DNA of 64,000 nucleotides, from the NCBI RefSeq assembly GCF_023078275.1, contig NC_062972.1:16199691-16263690 (forward strand), in the 5' to 3' direction. Source of the DNA: Leguminivora glycinivorella. Its lineage: Eukaryota > Arthropoda > Insecta > Lepidoptera > Tortricidae. Shown here one piece after another: positions 1 to 14,000 of this stretch. Below the pieces are notes generated by a model. The model was not told where the DNA came from and made no database searches. It saw nothing but the letters and a program-made list of their open reading frames with translations. The stretch's first letter is position 1; each line of letters opens with the position of its first letter. Position numbers and translations under genes: made by a program.

Positions 1-680
1 CCCGTGAAGCCACTTTGTCACGCGATTGCAAGGTCTGTCGAAATCGTAACCGCGGAGAAATGAAACATTCCCCTATAAATATTAATGAACGAAAGTATTT
101 TATCGAAAACGTAAGAACGGGCCTTGAAATTTCTATTTGTATCACTGAATGGTAAAGCAAAACCGGTTAGATTAAAATATTTTAAAATATCTACGTAATC
201 TGTAGGTGCTATACTGCCTATGGTATGTATGAATGTGTAAATAAGATGAAGACTTCTACTCTATGATTTATCAGATCATTATCACTTTTATCAGCATCTT
301 AGTGTGATCGATATTGACACCTTTTAAGAAGTATGGATATAAATAGTTTGGATTTGTTTTTTTATTTATTTATGTATGTATGTACTTATATGTATGACTT
401 TCCAATAGGATACATTACTCGTAATCACTTACCCTTTTTTAGGGTTTTTTGATAAATACTAACTACTTACCTACTATTGCCTCTAGTACCAGAGTAAGAT
501 ATTTTTTACGTGCTGTCTTTCCTTACATTTTATTTTGATAAGCGTATTCGCTTGTAACTTTAGATATAAACGGCTATACGCGATCACAGGTGTGTAAGCT
601 CACGCACATACCAAATACAACGCTGGTTCTAAGACTTCTAAGTGCTTTAGCAGTGACATTAATCCTATATTTTCCAACAG
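1..680. other. Intron or upstream DNA of gene A
   Basis: AT-rich with no repeat recognised and no exon. The missing N-terminal ZP exon (counterpart of gene B VKCEK through FSKG) was looked for here and not seen. The phase-1 acceptor at 680 shows that another exon exists to the left. Confidence 0.5.
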
Positions 681-779
681 GTCAGCACGGTGATCCTCGC
701 TGTGTGTACGTGCCGCCATCTACAGGACAAACATACTTCTCTTTTAGAATCGCATACGCTAAGTGCGGAACAAAACCAG
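681..779 (+). CDS. Gene A exon a (ZP domain, N-terminal half)
   Basis: The acceptor is TTTTCCAACAG just before 681 and the donor is CCAG/GTAAGT at 779/780. It starts and ends in phase 1. It encodes a segment with DPRCVYVPP and a KCGT motif that aligns with NHQCVHLPP and ACGT in gene B. The preceding ZP residues expected from gene B (VKCEK through FSKG) are not found in 1-680. Confidence 0.85.
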
Positions 780-3700
780 GTAAGTCCATTCAGTCCATAA
801 TTAGTGAATGTGTGAACTGCTGTGAAATTTCCGGGAAAATTGCTCAATGGGCGAAATTCCTGTAGAATTTCCCTTACTTTTTTCCGGGAACGGCAAATCA
901 CGATCCATAATCCATGAATACTCTATAATCGAGGTTCGTAAGTAAGTAGTACTTGCTGCCTGAGGATTCGGACCCGAGATAAAAAAAAATCAAGCCAAAA
1001 TTGTTTTGGTTATTTTTGTTACGTGTTGGAACATTTTGTTGCAACAAGAATGTTAATGTTGTGTATACGTGTACTTGACACAAATATTTCGGTAAAAATG
1101 ACAGAATTTTACAACTGCACCGTTATTATGATGTTTATAAACATGTCCGTTAACACTTTGCTCGTAATTTTCACAGATTTATTGCGGCTTTTCATTATTT
1201 TTTTTATTTAATAATTCAATTAGCTAGCTGTTAAACGATGTCTTAACGAGTAGAAAATTCTACCATACAGGTAACTCTTAATGTTCCTCCTAACGATTGT
1301 ATGTTTGGAATTTAAAAGTAGTTAATGATAAAAAATGATTATGACGAGTTTTATACTCAGTAAAATAATTAACAGGTAATTTTAGGACCCATTTACAGTG
1401 CGAGACTCGCATGCGAGTTTCAATACATAGCATGCACAAACGCTCACCATATCTCTTTTGTAGCTATCGAAACGCCGCAGAAAGGTAGTCTGGCTCTGTC
1501 GCGCCAATACGAAAGAGCGATAGAGATGTTATCGTGAATATCGTGAGCGTTTCGTGAGCGTTTGTGCATTTGGCTACGCACACGGCCGCAATGTAACTAA
1601 AATGAAAAATCACACGCCGTGTAATAGATTAGATTAGATTAGATTAGATTTCTTTATTTCATGATAAAAATTACACTATAAATTTGTTACATGCCAAAGT
1701 TATGTTTATCTTCTCATCATGATCGTCGAAAATTACATTATAAATTGAAAATAATAAAATGAATATTTTCTCCCAATAAGGATCGTCATTTACAAATAGA
1801 AATACACAAAACACAATAAAATTAAGAAATGAAATAAAATCCGAAGTCAGTGTAATCAAATGCATGCTATCACAAATTCAATTCCATGTACTCATTTACA
1901 GACCCTTACTTAATAAATTTTATGATAAAACGTCAATTAAGTATAGGCTTTATGAAATTGTTTTATAACTTACCATATAATTGAAATTTTTATGAATGCT
2001 CATAGACATAAAAAAAAACATTTCTGCAGGATACGGCACCCTCCGATAAAATGTCCCCAAACATAGATGTTGTACGAGAACTAGTGGTCCCGCACGCTAC
2101 CCCGCTCGGAATGGTCGGTTTTTTCATTCGTGCGCCGATGTGGAAAGTGGACACTGTCAACATAGATACAGAACAGTTATAATGGCATCCCAGCGTACTG
2201 TCGATGTCGTCGTGCCTTATAATTTTTAACTAATGTAACATTGGAACTGGAAGTAAATTCTTCTTTGTCCATAGATTGCATTTGTAAAAAAATCTAAATA
2301 AGGTCAGTGTCGGGAAGACCGTCTACCCAGAAAGACCGTCTACTGAATCTAACTTTTGTATTTATATATCTATCACTTCTTACACCTCCGAAGTTATACC
2401 AGTTTTTCATCCTTAATTCATTGGTCTTCAATAGATATCCCTAGGACGAATACTAGTTAACAAAAAACTTGATTCGTGTTTCGAACTCGACCATCGAGTT
2501 CAACAAAATTACGCAAAAAATTAAAATAAAATAGAAGCAGTTGGAATATTTGTGCATTATGTATGCAACGTGTTAATTTAATAATCGTTCTTCCTGTCTA
2601 GTACAATTAATGCTCTTAATACGCGTTCAATTTATTGTTTTATGTCCTGAAATATGTAACTTCGAAATTGTGCGTAGTCGGAAAGACCGGCATATAAGAG
2701 TAAGGCACCTTTTTTAGGCTTTATGTGAAATAAGTCGAGTTTAAACGGGTGTAGGTAGCAGGTAGGTTAGTTTTAAATATAAGTTTCGGCTTTGCTTTTG
2801 TCTGGACCTGAAAAAAGAAGGTTATCAACCTCATTTACGGGACATTTGACGGTCTTGCCTTATAAATAGAAAAATGCTGATATGTTGAAAATATCAACGT
2901 TATTTGTTTTAATATCTATCACATTACTCCCTGTTATTACAGAATATAACAATGAACATGATTTTGATACTTATTTTCATATGAAATTACGCGACAACGA
3001 GCACTAGACGGTCTTTCCGTTCTCAGCGCGTGGGGACGGTCAACCGGCCGAGCCTTAAAAAAAGTGATTTTTATCACATAAGTTTACTTTAATTCACCAA
3101 AGTATTATAAAAGCTTTGTAGAATATAAAATTTGCTAGCCCATAGGACCATGCGGATCACTCCAGACTAATTAATAGTCTAGTTTTATCCACTCAAACTT
3201 TATTTCAAATAAAGTATGCCGGTCTTGGCCGCACTGACCTTAAAACGAAAATATTTAAGGCTGTACGTTGTCCCAGGCTGTAAAGGCTCATTAGATTCTA
3301 AAAAAAATCTTTGTAAAATAATCCAACTGGCACATAGTTTTATTTGCGTGATACGTGATGTTATAACTGTCCCAACATACTCTACTCGTAAGCGTTGGCT
3401 GGGCTGGAGCCTTCTATTGTATAATGGGCTATCCCGTACAAACTTCTCTAAAGACTAAGAGTCACCTATAACCAAGGATTATTTATATAGGATTTACAAT
3501 CTTCATACTAAGAATCGTACCTCCATTTTTTAGCGCCACCTATTAAATACTATCATAACTACATTGACAATGTGCAATGCTCACAAATTTTTTTTTTCAA
3601 AATGAGTATTGACATGATATCATGATATTAAAATAAAGAAATATGTCATTTGTTCTTACAAAAAATAAAAACACGCAAAAATATTTGAGGAAAATATGAT

Positions 3701-6700
3701 TTTGGCCACTTCCAGACTGCGAAACACCGCCATCTAGTTTTAAGCCCATACATTTCAGGGGTAGGTACGTACGGTACGCTGTATGGGCTTTGTCAGTCCG
3801 TATTATATCGTTATTGCTGTAACTTTTTCACACAAACCAAGTAGATTAACTAAACAAGTTTTACTTTTAAAACTGAATTTATCCGGCTTTCACTATTTTA
3901 AATACTTAAGTACATACCTCCTCATCGCACTTGTATACTGCTATTAATTTTCTGAAATATAAGAGCTGGATGTAAAGTTCGGTTATATATAAATAGTTAC
4001 GATTAACGTATACGTTTACCTATATGTATGTATTCTAAGACGAAGAATCGCCTCAGGTCCAACGCGAATACGTCTTTCAGTCGTTTCGCGGGTAATTTAT
4101 GTGACAAATGAATAGAAATAGCAACCAGCAAAGCGGCGGTTTCTGAGGACCGTTTCCGTCCATAGAGCTACGCTATGCGGTTGTTGCGGCAAATTTTAAG
4201 TGTTTGTGCTTTTGCACATTCAGGATGTTTTCGTTATTAAAATCAAAGGGACATATTTCTGTTTTAACACATTTTTTGCCAGTTTAAGCATAATATATAG
4301 GTAAACATAGCATAACTATTTATAATCATTTACATAATATGTTACAATTTAAATAGACCTAAAGCTTATATACATATTTATATTCACGGATGTTCTCACA
4401 TATCCAACACAACTTCGCAATTGGCGACATGTTTCGAGTCATATAGAGACGATAAGAGATTGAAAATTATGTAAAAGCAGTTTACAGGAAGTACTTTTAA
4501 TAAAATGATTTCCATCTTGCAACTCAGAATTAGAATTCTATTTTACAAGTAGAATCCTTCACATCTCCCAGGATTCAACTACGCCTACGCCGTAATATAC
4601 CTATATACCTTTATTTCTGTGAATTCGGTGTTTCTCTGTAGCACTTAGATCAACCATAATCATAAAACTACTTTCCATGAATATAATTTGATCCGCTTTA
4701 TTTCTTAGATCTTTATTCTAAAGACAATCGCTGCAGGGTTGAGAAAAGGTAGATAGTTACCTAACCTACTTACCAATATTTTGAGGCATTAACCACACTA
4801 ACAATTTGCTTACATATGAATCACCTATTCAAAAACGCAGTGTAAAAGAAATACTCCAATGATAAAATGATTGATAATTATGAATGAAGCTTAAATGCAT
4901 ATCCGCTGAATGAACTTCTTGGTAACTGCGGTAATTCGTAACAATTTCGCAATAAATCGCCGCAGGCCAAGTTTTACGGCATGTCGGTCTCATTTCAACA
5001 AAGTAAGAGAGTTTTTCTCGTTCCGATTCCTAGTTGTGTCCACTATGGCTACTGCAGAGTATAACGGACGACGCATGCGTCCCGCTCCTTCTGCGAATGT
5101 TGTGCGCGCATTGTTTCTCAGAATCGCTACCCACCGGGCCACATAGCGAGCACGTAAGGACCATTCTCCTTTGATACGATGCCGTTCCTCAAAGCAATAC
5201 TTGTTCTGCGCACTAGCGTATTTCCTTCCATTCGCGTCAAACTATTTGCGACTTTAAGAGCAAACCAGCAAACGAGCAATCCGATAAAGAAAACTCGATT
5301 TTAAAGCTTATAAAATAAAGACTAAACGTATAAGTTCGATTGAAGTCGGTGGATTAGTATCCTAATAGCCGATGGTTCTGAAAGGGAGTTGAGCTGGGAT
5401 TTTCAAAGCTCAGTTTCGCTTGCGCGTTGCGATCAAGAGGCCACTGGTTCGATCCGCGTTCTTCGGGCGACTTCAACTTTTTGCGCGAGTTTATCCGCAT
5501 GTAGCCCTTGCAGTCGGGCTTTAAAAATTAAATATTTTGATTTATAAATTGTGTCACTACGACTTTATTTCTTACTTCCGGGTATTTTTCACATAGCTAA
5601 ATGATTGATTTCTAAAATATTATATTTCAGATCTCCACGGCCAGTTCTACGAGAACACAGTAGTAGTGCAATACGACAAGGATCTCCTGGAGGTGTGGGA
5701 CGAAGCCAAAAGGTTACGTTGCGAGTGGTTCAACGACTACGAGAAGACCGCCTCCAAACCGCCCATGGTCATCGCCGATTTGGATGTTGTGCAGCTTGAC
5801 TTTAGAGGTAACTTTACTTTTACAGGATGTCACCTATCTGTCTTTCAAATCTCCATACCTATTCTAGCGCTTGCTTTTGTGGTTTAGGATCATGATTTTG
5901 GTAAGAATTGTATAATAATTGAAGCAGAATAGAAATCTAGACATTTGATTGCAATTAAGGTTTGTTTGCATTATTCACAAATTCTATTGATGATGACACG
6001 AATGTTTTTATTGAACTTTTAACTAGATTTCAACTCTGGCAACCTTATTTACTGACAGGCACACAGTACTTTGTGCAGGATCTAGTGTACAATCAAGTTC
6101 ATATGTGTACATTTCTTCATTCTTCAAATCTTCACCTAAACTCGTTGCAATAATGTGGCACCATAGGGTAGTCTATAGTGTTTAAGTTTGACAAAGCCTG
6201 TTGCGGATTACTTCATTTGTATGTATGTAATAGGTGACAAAGCCTGTAGCCTGTAGCTGATTTGTTTTATGTCCACTTGACGAAGCCTGCGCTGCTGATC
6301 ACGAACTATTTTTGTTGGTATGGTTTTTGGGTTTGGTTATGACTTTGACTTTTTTTTAATTGTATTTTTTTAACCCTGAATAAATGATTTAAATGTGTGT
6401 GGGGATAAGGTGAACAAATGTACACATATTTATGAACTCGACTGTACTCAAATTCTGCTGAACAAGGTTATTGATGTGGACATTTTTTTGTCACTGGCTT
6501 GAATTACTTACAATAATTGCAGGAGACAACGTGGATTGCTGGATGGAGATCCAAGCCGGAAAAGGCCCGTGGGCACCGCCGGTCTCCGGCATCGTACCTC
6601 TGGGGTCCACGCTGACGCTTGTGGTCGCCATCAACGACTACCGAGGTAAATCTTTTGGATATATTTAAAAATATGTTTAAAGTACGGCTGGTTTTAATGT

Positions 6701-8049
6701 TACGCGGACCGACCGCGTGGAGCGATCCGCACCGGACTATTGCGTGTAACGTACCGTTTATCGCATAAAACAACCGCGCGCTTATTATAAATAAAGTTCA
6801 GGGAGCGTTTTAGAGTGGTACGGGTGGACAAATTTAGTCTCGTGGATCGATCCGCGTTACATTAAACCAGCCTAAAAGTAAAGTCTCCGACATCGTGCCT
6901 CTGGGGTCTACTTTGACCCTTGTAGTCGTCATTAACGACTACTGAAGTTAATCTTATAGCTGCTATCAACGTGTTGTTAAAACATGTTGATAGTAAAAGT
7001 TTAGTCTCCGGCATTGTGCCTCTTTGGTCCACTCTGACGCTCGCGGTCGATATCAACAACTACAGATGTAATTATTTTGGCAACTTTTAAAACATGTTGA
7101 TAAGCCATGCAAGTTCCCGGCATCGTGCCTCAGACACTGTAACCAGCAAATGACGAGTATCGAGGCAAATCTTTTTGTATTTATGGTGCGTTTTAAGATA
7201 GTAAAACTACTTACACTACATGTTCTATCAAGTTTAGTTCTATAGCAACACAGTCTAATTAACCTACTTAGCAGTTCTTTTTCTATTATAAATATGTAAC
7301 TACATATTTGTTTTAGTTTTCGTAAAAATAACTAAAAATGTAGTAGTTATGGAAAATAGTCCTATAACAACTATTCATTATTACTTAATTGTTGAATTCA
7401 TAATTGAGGAGTGTCTTTTCAAAAGGACTTATTTCTATAAGACAACAGAGGTTATTTTTATCTATATCTTGCTAGAGAAATAAACTTTGTTGACTTATAG
7501 AAATAAGTCCTTTTGAAAAGACACTCCTCAATTATAACATCCCAAAGGTCATGCGAAAATGTTCAATCAATCAATAATCAATTAACAATGGCTACATTGA
7601 TTGAGAGTAATTTACATAGAGCCTTTATTTCTCAATCAACTTGGTTCCGCTGTTCTTACAATTATATTTTTCAATTCTTGTCGATTTACAATACATTTTT
7701 CTAAACCGGATTCCACTATAAAACGTTCGTTTAGCTTTATAACCCATTCATAAACGAAGCCTTTCAAAAAAATATTGTTCCGTTCGATTGGTGTCTGTCA
7801 TTATGTGAATTGACGACCGGTCTGGCGCAGTCGGTAGTGACCCTGCCTGCTACGCCGCGGTCCCGGGTTCGAATCCCGGTAAGGGCATTTATTTGTGTGA
7901 TGAGCACAGATATTTGTTCCTGAGTCATGGATGTTTTCTATGTATATAAGTATTTATATATTATATATATCGTTGTCTGAGTACCTGCAACACAAGCCTT
8001 CTTGAGCTTACCGTGGGACTCAGTCAATCTGTGTAAGAATGTCCTATAA

Positions 8050-8080
<31 letters not shown>

Positions 8081-11000
8081 TTATAATGTATTGTTGAAAG
8101 ACCCGTTAGGTGGCAATAAACAAAATATAAAATTCTATCAGGAAAATAGCAGTTATCGTTATTGCGTTATTTCTATTATCACTTTATTGTAATTATTGTC
8201 CTCGAAATTTTACTTTAAATTGCACGAAGAATTTAGTTTACCTAGTAGTGTCCGCGCAAATCCATAACTTACCTATTTTACCTAATCGACTTTCTTACTT
8301 ACTTATTGCCCGAGTTGTACGTGCAATTTTTTGTTCAATAGTATGTAAAAGTCTTCCTCATATACGTATATGTATGTAGGTAGACTTAACGTTGTATCAG
8401 TTTTGTCCTAATAAAGGAACAGTGGGCCGCCTTCGCAACTCATCTCTTCTTAGAATTGGCACAGGCAGGTATTTGTTTTACTTACTGAGAAGTGATTGGT
8501 AAATTTAATATCTAATAATATTTCATATTTCCTTAAATGTCGTTATTCTACCAAAACTTAGTAAAACAACTGTCTTTTGAATTACCTAACCATTAACAGT
8601 TAAAATGTCCGACAAATATGTATGTAAATACAGACTAAATTGACCGTTTCGCCTTTGCAGGATACGGCATACCTTGTCGGTTCGTAATCTAAATGGTCCA
8701 AAATTAACACAGCGGTATCTTAAAAGCCCCAAGGGCCAATTCTTCACCAATGTTAACGATTTAAAAATGTTTCTTACCTTGTAAAATGCGCTACGGGCCG
8801 CCAAAAAGAAAATAATCGTTAATCAGGTCCGTTTACTGCAATGATGAATCACCAGGCACGGCGGCAGATCGAGCCGTTTGATACTCGGTCGAATCTTGCC
8901 GATTGAAAAGCACGACCTAATGCTTATTGTCAGTTGTTTACTCTTTTACGTACAGTCAGCATATAAATTGGCTGTTCATACTACGAGGCAAATGTAACAG
9001 ACGTGTCTCTTTATCTGTATTTACCTACTTCTGAAACAAAAATCGAGGTTGGTATCTGGATTTTGAAAAAGTGTTTCAGGTGCTCATAGCGTGTTGTTAT
9101 TTGCCACTGTTTGATGCTGACTGTACCAACTGTACTTACATCGATGCTCTCTGAAATTATAGTTGAACTATAAAATATGCCACTTGATAACTATCAAACA
9201 GTAAAGTGTGTTATTTTATGACTAGATACACATCAGATAGTGCTGGTGTAATCGCTTCGTGTCTTAAAAGTGTCCATTAGGTATATGGTGGCCGCGTTAA
9301 AAGTGTTAAAACTGACAATTATGATACGCCTTGGACACTATAGAAGAACATGTGAAAGTAATTAGAAAATTCAGACTTGAATCGTTTTATTTCTACGTTA
9401 TTTTAAATTGAAATCATAAATAAGAATGTTTTTAAATGCTGATTTTTGGTATCTATCTACTAGCAAACCCAATGATTTATTTCACAGTCTATGTAAACAA
9501 GTAAATCGAATTGATATTTTTAATGTGCGCAAGAAATGGCTATTAACGCCTACGCGTGTCAGTGACATATCCATTGACATGAGGGTCTGACAACCGAGGT
9601 GTGATGTCAACTCAAGATATGAGCAAACAGTTATGAATGTAATGTTGTTTGATGTCCGGCGTTGATGGTGCAGTGAACACTCATTATAGCGAGTTCGAAA
9701 TAATTATACTTATAGCTTACAAGTGGCACTTTGCCTTGTCATTATTGTATTGGCACAGACATTTTTCGGATAAATACTTAATCGATAAATATCAGCAGCA
9801 AATTAGGTGGTTTAATTAGATAAATCATTAAAAAAAAACAAGCTTGAAGAAAGACTCCTTGGGAATGTTTGAACCCCAACATATCAATGAGTTTCACAGT
9901 TTCCAGTTAAGCGTGGAAACCGGAATATTCCCAATAAGGCCTAGGCAGCCTTCGGGTTGGAAGGTCAGATGGTAAATACTCGATTGTATAAAATAACGTA
10001 AACTATCAAGCCAATAAAATGATAGCGATCAAAATAACTATCAGTACTGTTTTCCATTTATTTGTACCCTACAGCACACATACTTATAGCAGGCTTCGAT
10101 GTAGCAAGTCTTAAAGGTTACGAGTCCGAATCTCGCTATCGGCGGTAGATAGTCACTGTTATCTTTTTAAAATAATTATTTTGTGGTAATTTCAAGTGCC
10201 ATGTTTAGAGTTCCGTACTCAAAACGGGACCCTATGACTAAGAATCCGCTATACGGCCGTCCGTCCGTCATCAGGCTACAGCCTTCTGATGAATCGTCAT
10301 AGTTAGGCATTTTAATACTAAAAGCAGAATAAAATAATTATTAAAGTGGGGCACACATACACCATGACATTATTTTTTTTCCCTTTTTATAGACATTGGT
10401 ACGAAACCCTTCGTGCGCGAGTCCAACTCGCACTTTAAAGTTTATTTTTTATTTTTATTAAGTTTTACCTACGGAAGCTATTTCAACTCATATTAACCTA
10501 TGAATAGCAAGCAAAAGGAGCTCGAAGACAGCTCGTAATCACATAAGGCGAGTCTAACAGGGCAATAATGACGAGCAAATATCGCCGTTAACGGTATAGT
10601 ATAGTAAAAAGTAAACTAGACAAATACGCTCGAATACGTTTGTTTAACGGCATGCTGGTCTCGTTACCGGTGGGTTATGGTTATGGTAATGGGCTTAGTC
10701 ATAAACTAATAAAAAAGATTAGGAAATAAGTATGTGTCGTTAATTAATTATATCACCTAAACTTTGTACGAGTACTAATTAAGAAAAAAAGAATAGTTAG
10801 TTGCACATTTACTCACTGTACATATTAACCGATGATCCTTAAAAAAGAACAAAAACAAATTTTATTAAAATCATAATATAGGTACCTAAGCGAAGCGTCT
10901 CCTATTTAGATGCAGCTAAATAGCTTGTGCAATCGGTTTTCACGAAGTTTTGTGAGTAGGTACGAGTAAATACCTACGATCAAAAATGAGCAAATTAGGT

Positions 11001-14000
11001 ACCGCGACCAACAAAAACTATATAAAGTAAGTTACTTATTTAAGTACATTAAACTAAAAACGTAAAAACGCAGTTCTTCAAAAAAATAAACAATCACGTA
11101 CGTTATTCAAGTAAAACAAGAAAATATCGGTGTGAGAACATTCGCATCTGATATAAAGATGTGAACACGATGTTTGATAAAGAAGATTATTATCTTAATT
11201 AAGATAAATTATGGTTTGATTTAATTGATGGCAAGTACGATGTTCAATCGTGCGTCCACCGCCTCATTATATTCATGCCCTCTGATTGTTAATCTGATGT
11301 TTTTTATTGCAAAGCTGTGCAGATTAAAACTTTAACACTTTGTATTAAAAGTGTGTAGCAAATAGAATATAAAATGAGAATCGTTTGGTGTTGCGGTCGA
11401 TCAAAAAAATTGTTGGATCATGTTAAATTGTTTAGGTACTTACCTACTGTACATTTATTTTGTACTGTACAGTATATTTTTTTGTATAGGTAGCATAGTA
11501 GGTATATATTTAAAAGTGAACTGAACATTTTTATATCACACGAGATATGACAAGTCACTAACGTCCATATTATGCTCTTATACGTATTTGCTTAGTTTTT
11601 TATTTGGACCATAGTTCAAAGTTCTGTTATAACATTTAGAAGTGTCACGCTGACGACGTATTAGTTAGTGACCTTTTTATATGACCTCACATTCTTTTTA
11701 ACAATAAAATTGTACTATAAGGCACCACCCCCGTGTTTTATGTATTTATTTTTAATCAGATACTTATGTTATGAGTCGTAGGTAGGTACCTAATGTAAAT
11801 ACTCGTACCTATATCTATGATAAAACGTGCGGTGTCTTTGGAAATAAGAAATTACTGGTCGTATTGCGTAATTTTGCAATAGTCTTTCTTCAGTTCTTTG
11901 AACAGATACTTATATTTTTTCATAACTCCTTTTAAGAAAGAATATTTGCATAAGTAATTTAGCCGTTTTTTACATGTAAACACGATTTTATTCATTAATA
12001 CTTACGAGTTGATACATTTTGGCCAAATAATACACATAGGTAGTGATGAGCAGTGGTGTAGATCAATAATTAAATTATTGTGCCACTCCCTAAATAGTTA
12101 CTTATATCAAAGAAATATGTAACTCCGTATAGACGGATAAAGTCTAAGAAAAAAACGTACCTCAAAGCCATAGAGAAAAAGGTACGGTGGCCTAGATAGC
12201 GTTACACCTTTGGGGAACGCTCGGATAGATGGCACTAATATTAATATTTGATATTTTAATACATATGAAGCTAAGAATATGGGCCAAATTGTCAAAACTG
12301 AGGTTCAAAAGTTCTAAGCTTGTGTCGAGAGATGGCAGTCTATGCACTGTGCACATTACACATTTTACTTTGACAGTAACTCTCTATAATACTCGATCCG
12401 GCTTATTTATGTATTACCTTGAGGGGCATGAAACATGGTTTAAGGGTGATAATTTGATAAACGTAAAATATATAAAAATACTGCAAAATGGATTGAAAAT
12501 AAATTAATTATTATTTGCCAAAAAAAATAGGTACAGATCCAGAATAACACGAAAAAAAAGGATTCTAAAAACACTAAAAATACTGGTGTGTGTATGTACA
12601 ATAATCGTTTTAGCGGCTCACACGTACGACTCAGGTAGTTCGTCTAGACTTAATGTACATAACGTTCAAAACGGCATGAATTTTGAAGTCTTGACCGTAC
12701 TACATATATATATACGCCATCTCATCAGTCACCGCCGTCGTGTCAACTTTGTATTGCGACAGCTTTCTTCGTGTTTACTTTGTTTAATGGTATATTTGTT
12801 TACGTGTTTCCGCCTGTGAATGTTTGGCCATACTTTAGCCTTTTGTGGTTTCGGTAAACAGTTTAATCACTTTTCACTTAACTCGGATGAATGGGTTAGT
12901 TAAGAAGCACTCTTGTTGAAACCGCTAAGTGTGAATGGTGTAGCTAGTTTTAGAAGTAGGTATTAAGATAACAATGTACCTACTCGATCCTATTGGTAAC
13001 GTGAGCAGAGGAGTGGCGTTGATTGTCACAAATAGGACGTAATCATGGACACTGTCAGTCTGCCAAATATTCATGCTAGCGGCGGCCGTACGAACTAGAC
13101 AGACAATTTAGCATAGATTCAATTCTTAGCATACAAGTCGAGGGCAGCATTTCGTGCACGTAGCGAATAGGCACCAAACTTTTGTAAGTTACTAAACGAT
13201 AAAGCAAAAGTCGCGGGTCAAACAACGCTTCAATCGTAACTACTTACCATTTTGTAACCGTTAAACAAAAGATGTGTGTCTATACATGGATATAATAATT
13301 TGACTTTGACATTTTTGACCGCGAGCTGTATAAATATTTAGAAAAGTTATACATATAGGATGTCAGATACTTTTGGTATTTCATCCGCTACTTTTGAATA
13401 CATAGATATAATAATTTGACTTTGACATTTTTGACCGCGAGCTGTATTCATATTTCTAAATATTTAGAAAAGTTATATAGGATGTCAGATACTTTTGGTA
13501 CGTTATTTCATCCGCTACTTTTGATGCGGACTGTACCTATGTACCTACAATTTTACGACTATATTGTCTGTAAACGATTCAAAACTAATTGACCATAAAA
13601 GATCTCGATAAACTTCACTATTAAATAAGGAGATTAATAACACCTTCACAGTAATTATAAAGTCATAGAATACATCAAGTTGTTGCTGAAGTTGAAGGTT
13701 TCAGCCGATTATTATGCAGAATTACATTTTAACATTCATTTTAACTTGAATGATGATATTTTTCGTCCATTGATGATGAAGATGATGACTCATAGAAAAA
13801 GTATTGTATACAATAGTGATATAATTAAGCTTTTTTTTTTTTAGTTTATTCAAGGTTTACCAACAATTATTTACACCAATGCTTTACATAAACTCACATG
13901 CGCAATATTCTAGAAAAGTGTAATAATCACTTACAGGCAAACTCCACATGCAAATACCTCATGTAATTTTGAAAGTAATAACGAGGGTAGGTTTACATAA

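Larger units (their letters stand above)
780..5630 (+). other. Gene A intron (4.85 kb)
   Basis: Holds a foldback-like repeat near 1393-1590, a (TAGAT)n stretch at 1627-1651, a region with inverted AGACCGTCTA motifs (2308-3030), and otherwise unannotated AT-rich sequence. A higher-GC patch at 4960-5250 has no recognisable reading frame. Near 5450 the string GGTTCGATCC matches a tRNA B box, possibly an old SINE, but no full head is visible. Confidence 0.5.

Noticed and set aside
590..680. Hydrophobic leader-like reading (LVLRLLSALAVTLILYFPTG) in front of gene A exon a, as if a signal peptide
   Set aside because: It starts with GTG rather than ATG and is the pyrimidine-rich acceptor region of an intron; exon a needs an upstream phase-1 exon, and the first ZP residues would be missing.
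10090..10150. tRNA-like string GGTTACGAGTCCGAATCTCG
   Set aside because: A B-box-like arm is present, but no matching A box, anticodon stem or acceptor stem could be drawn.
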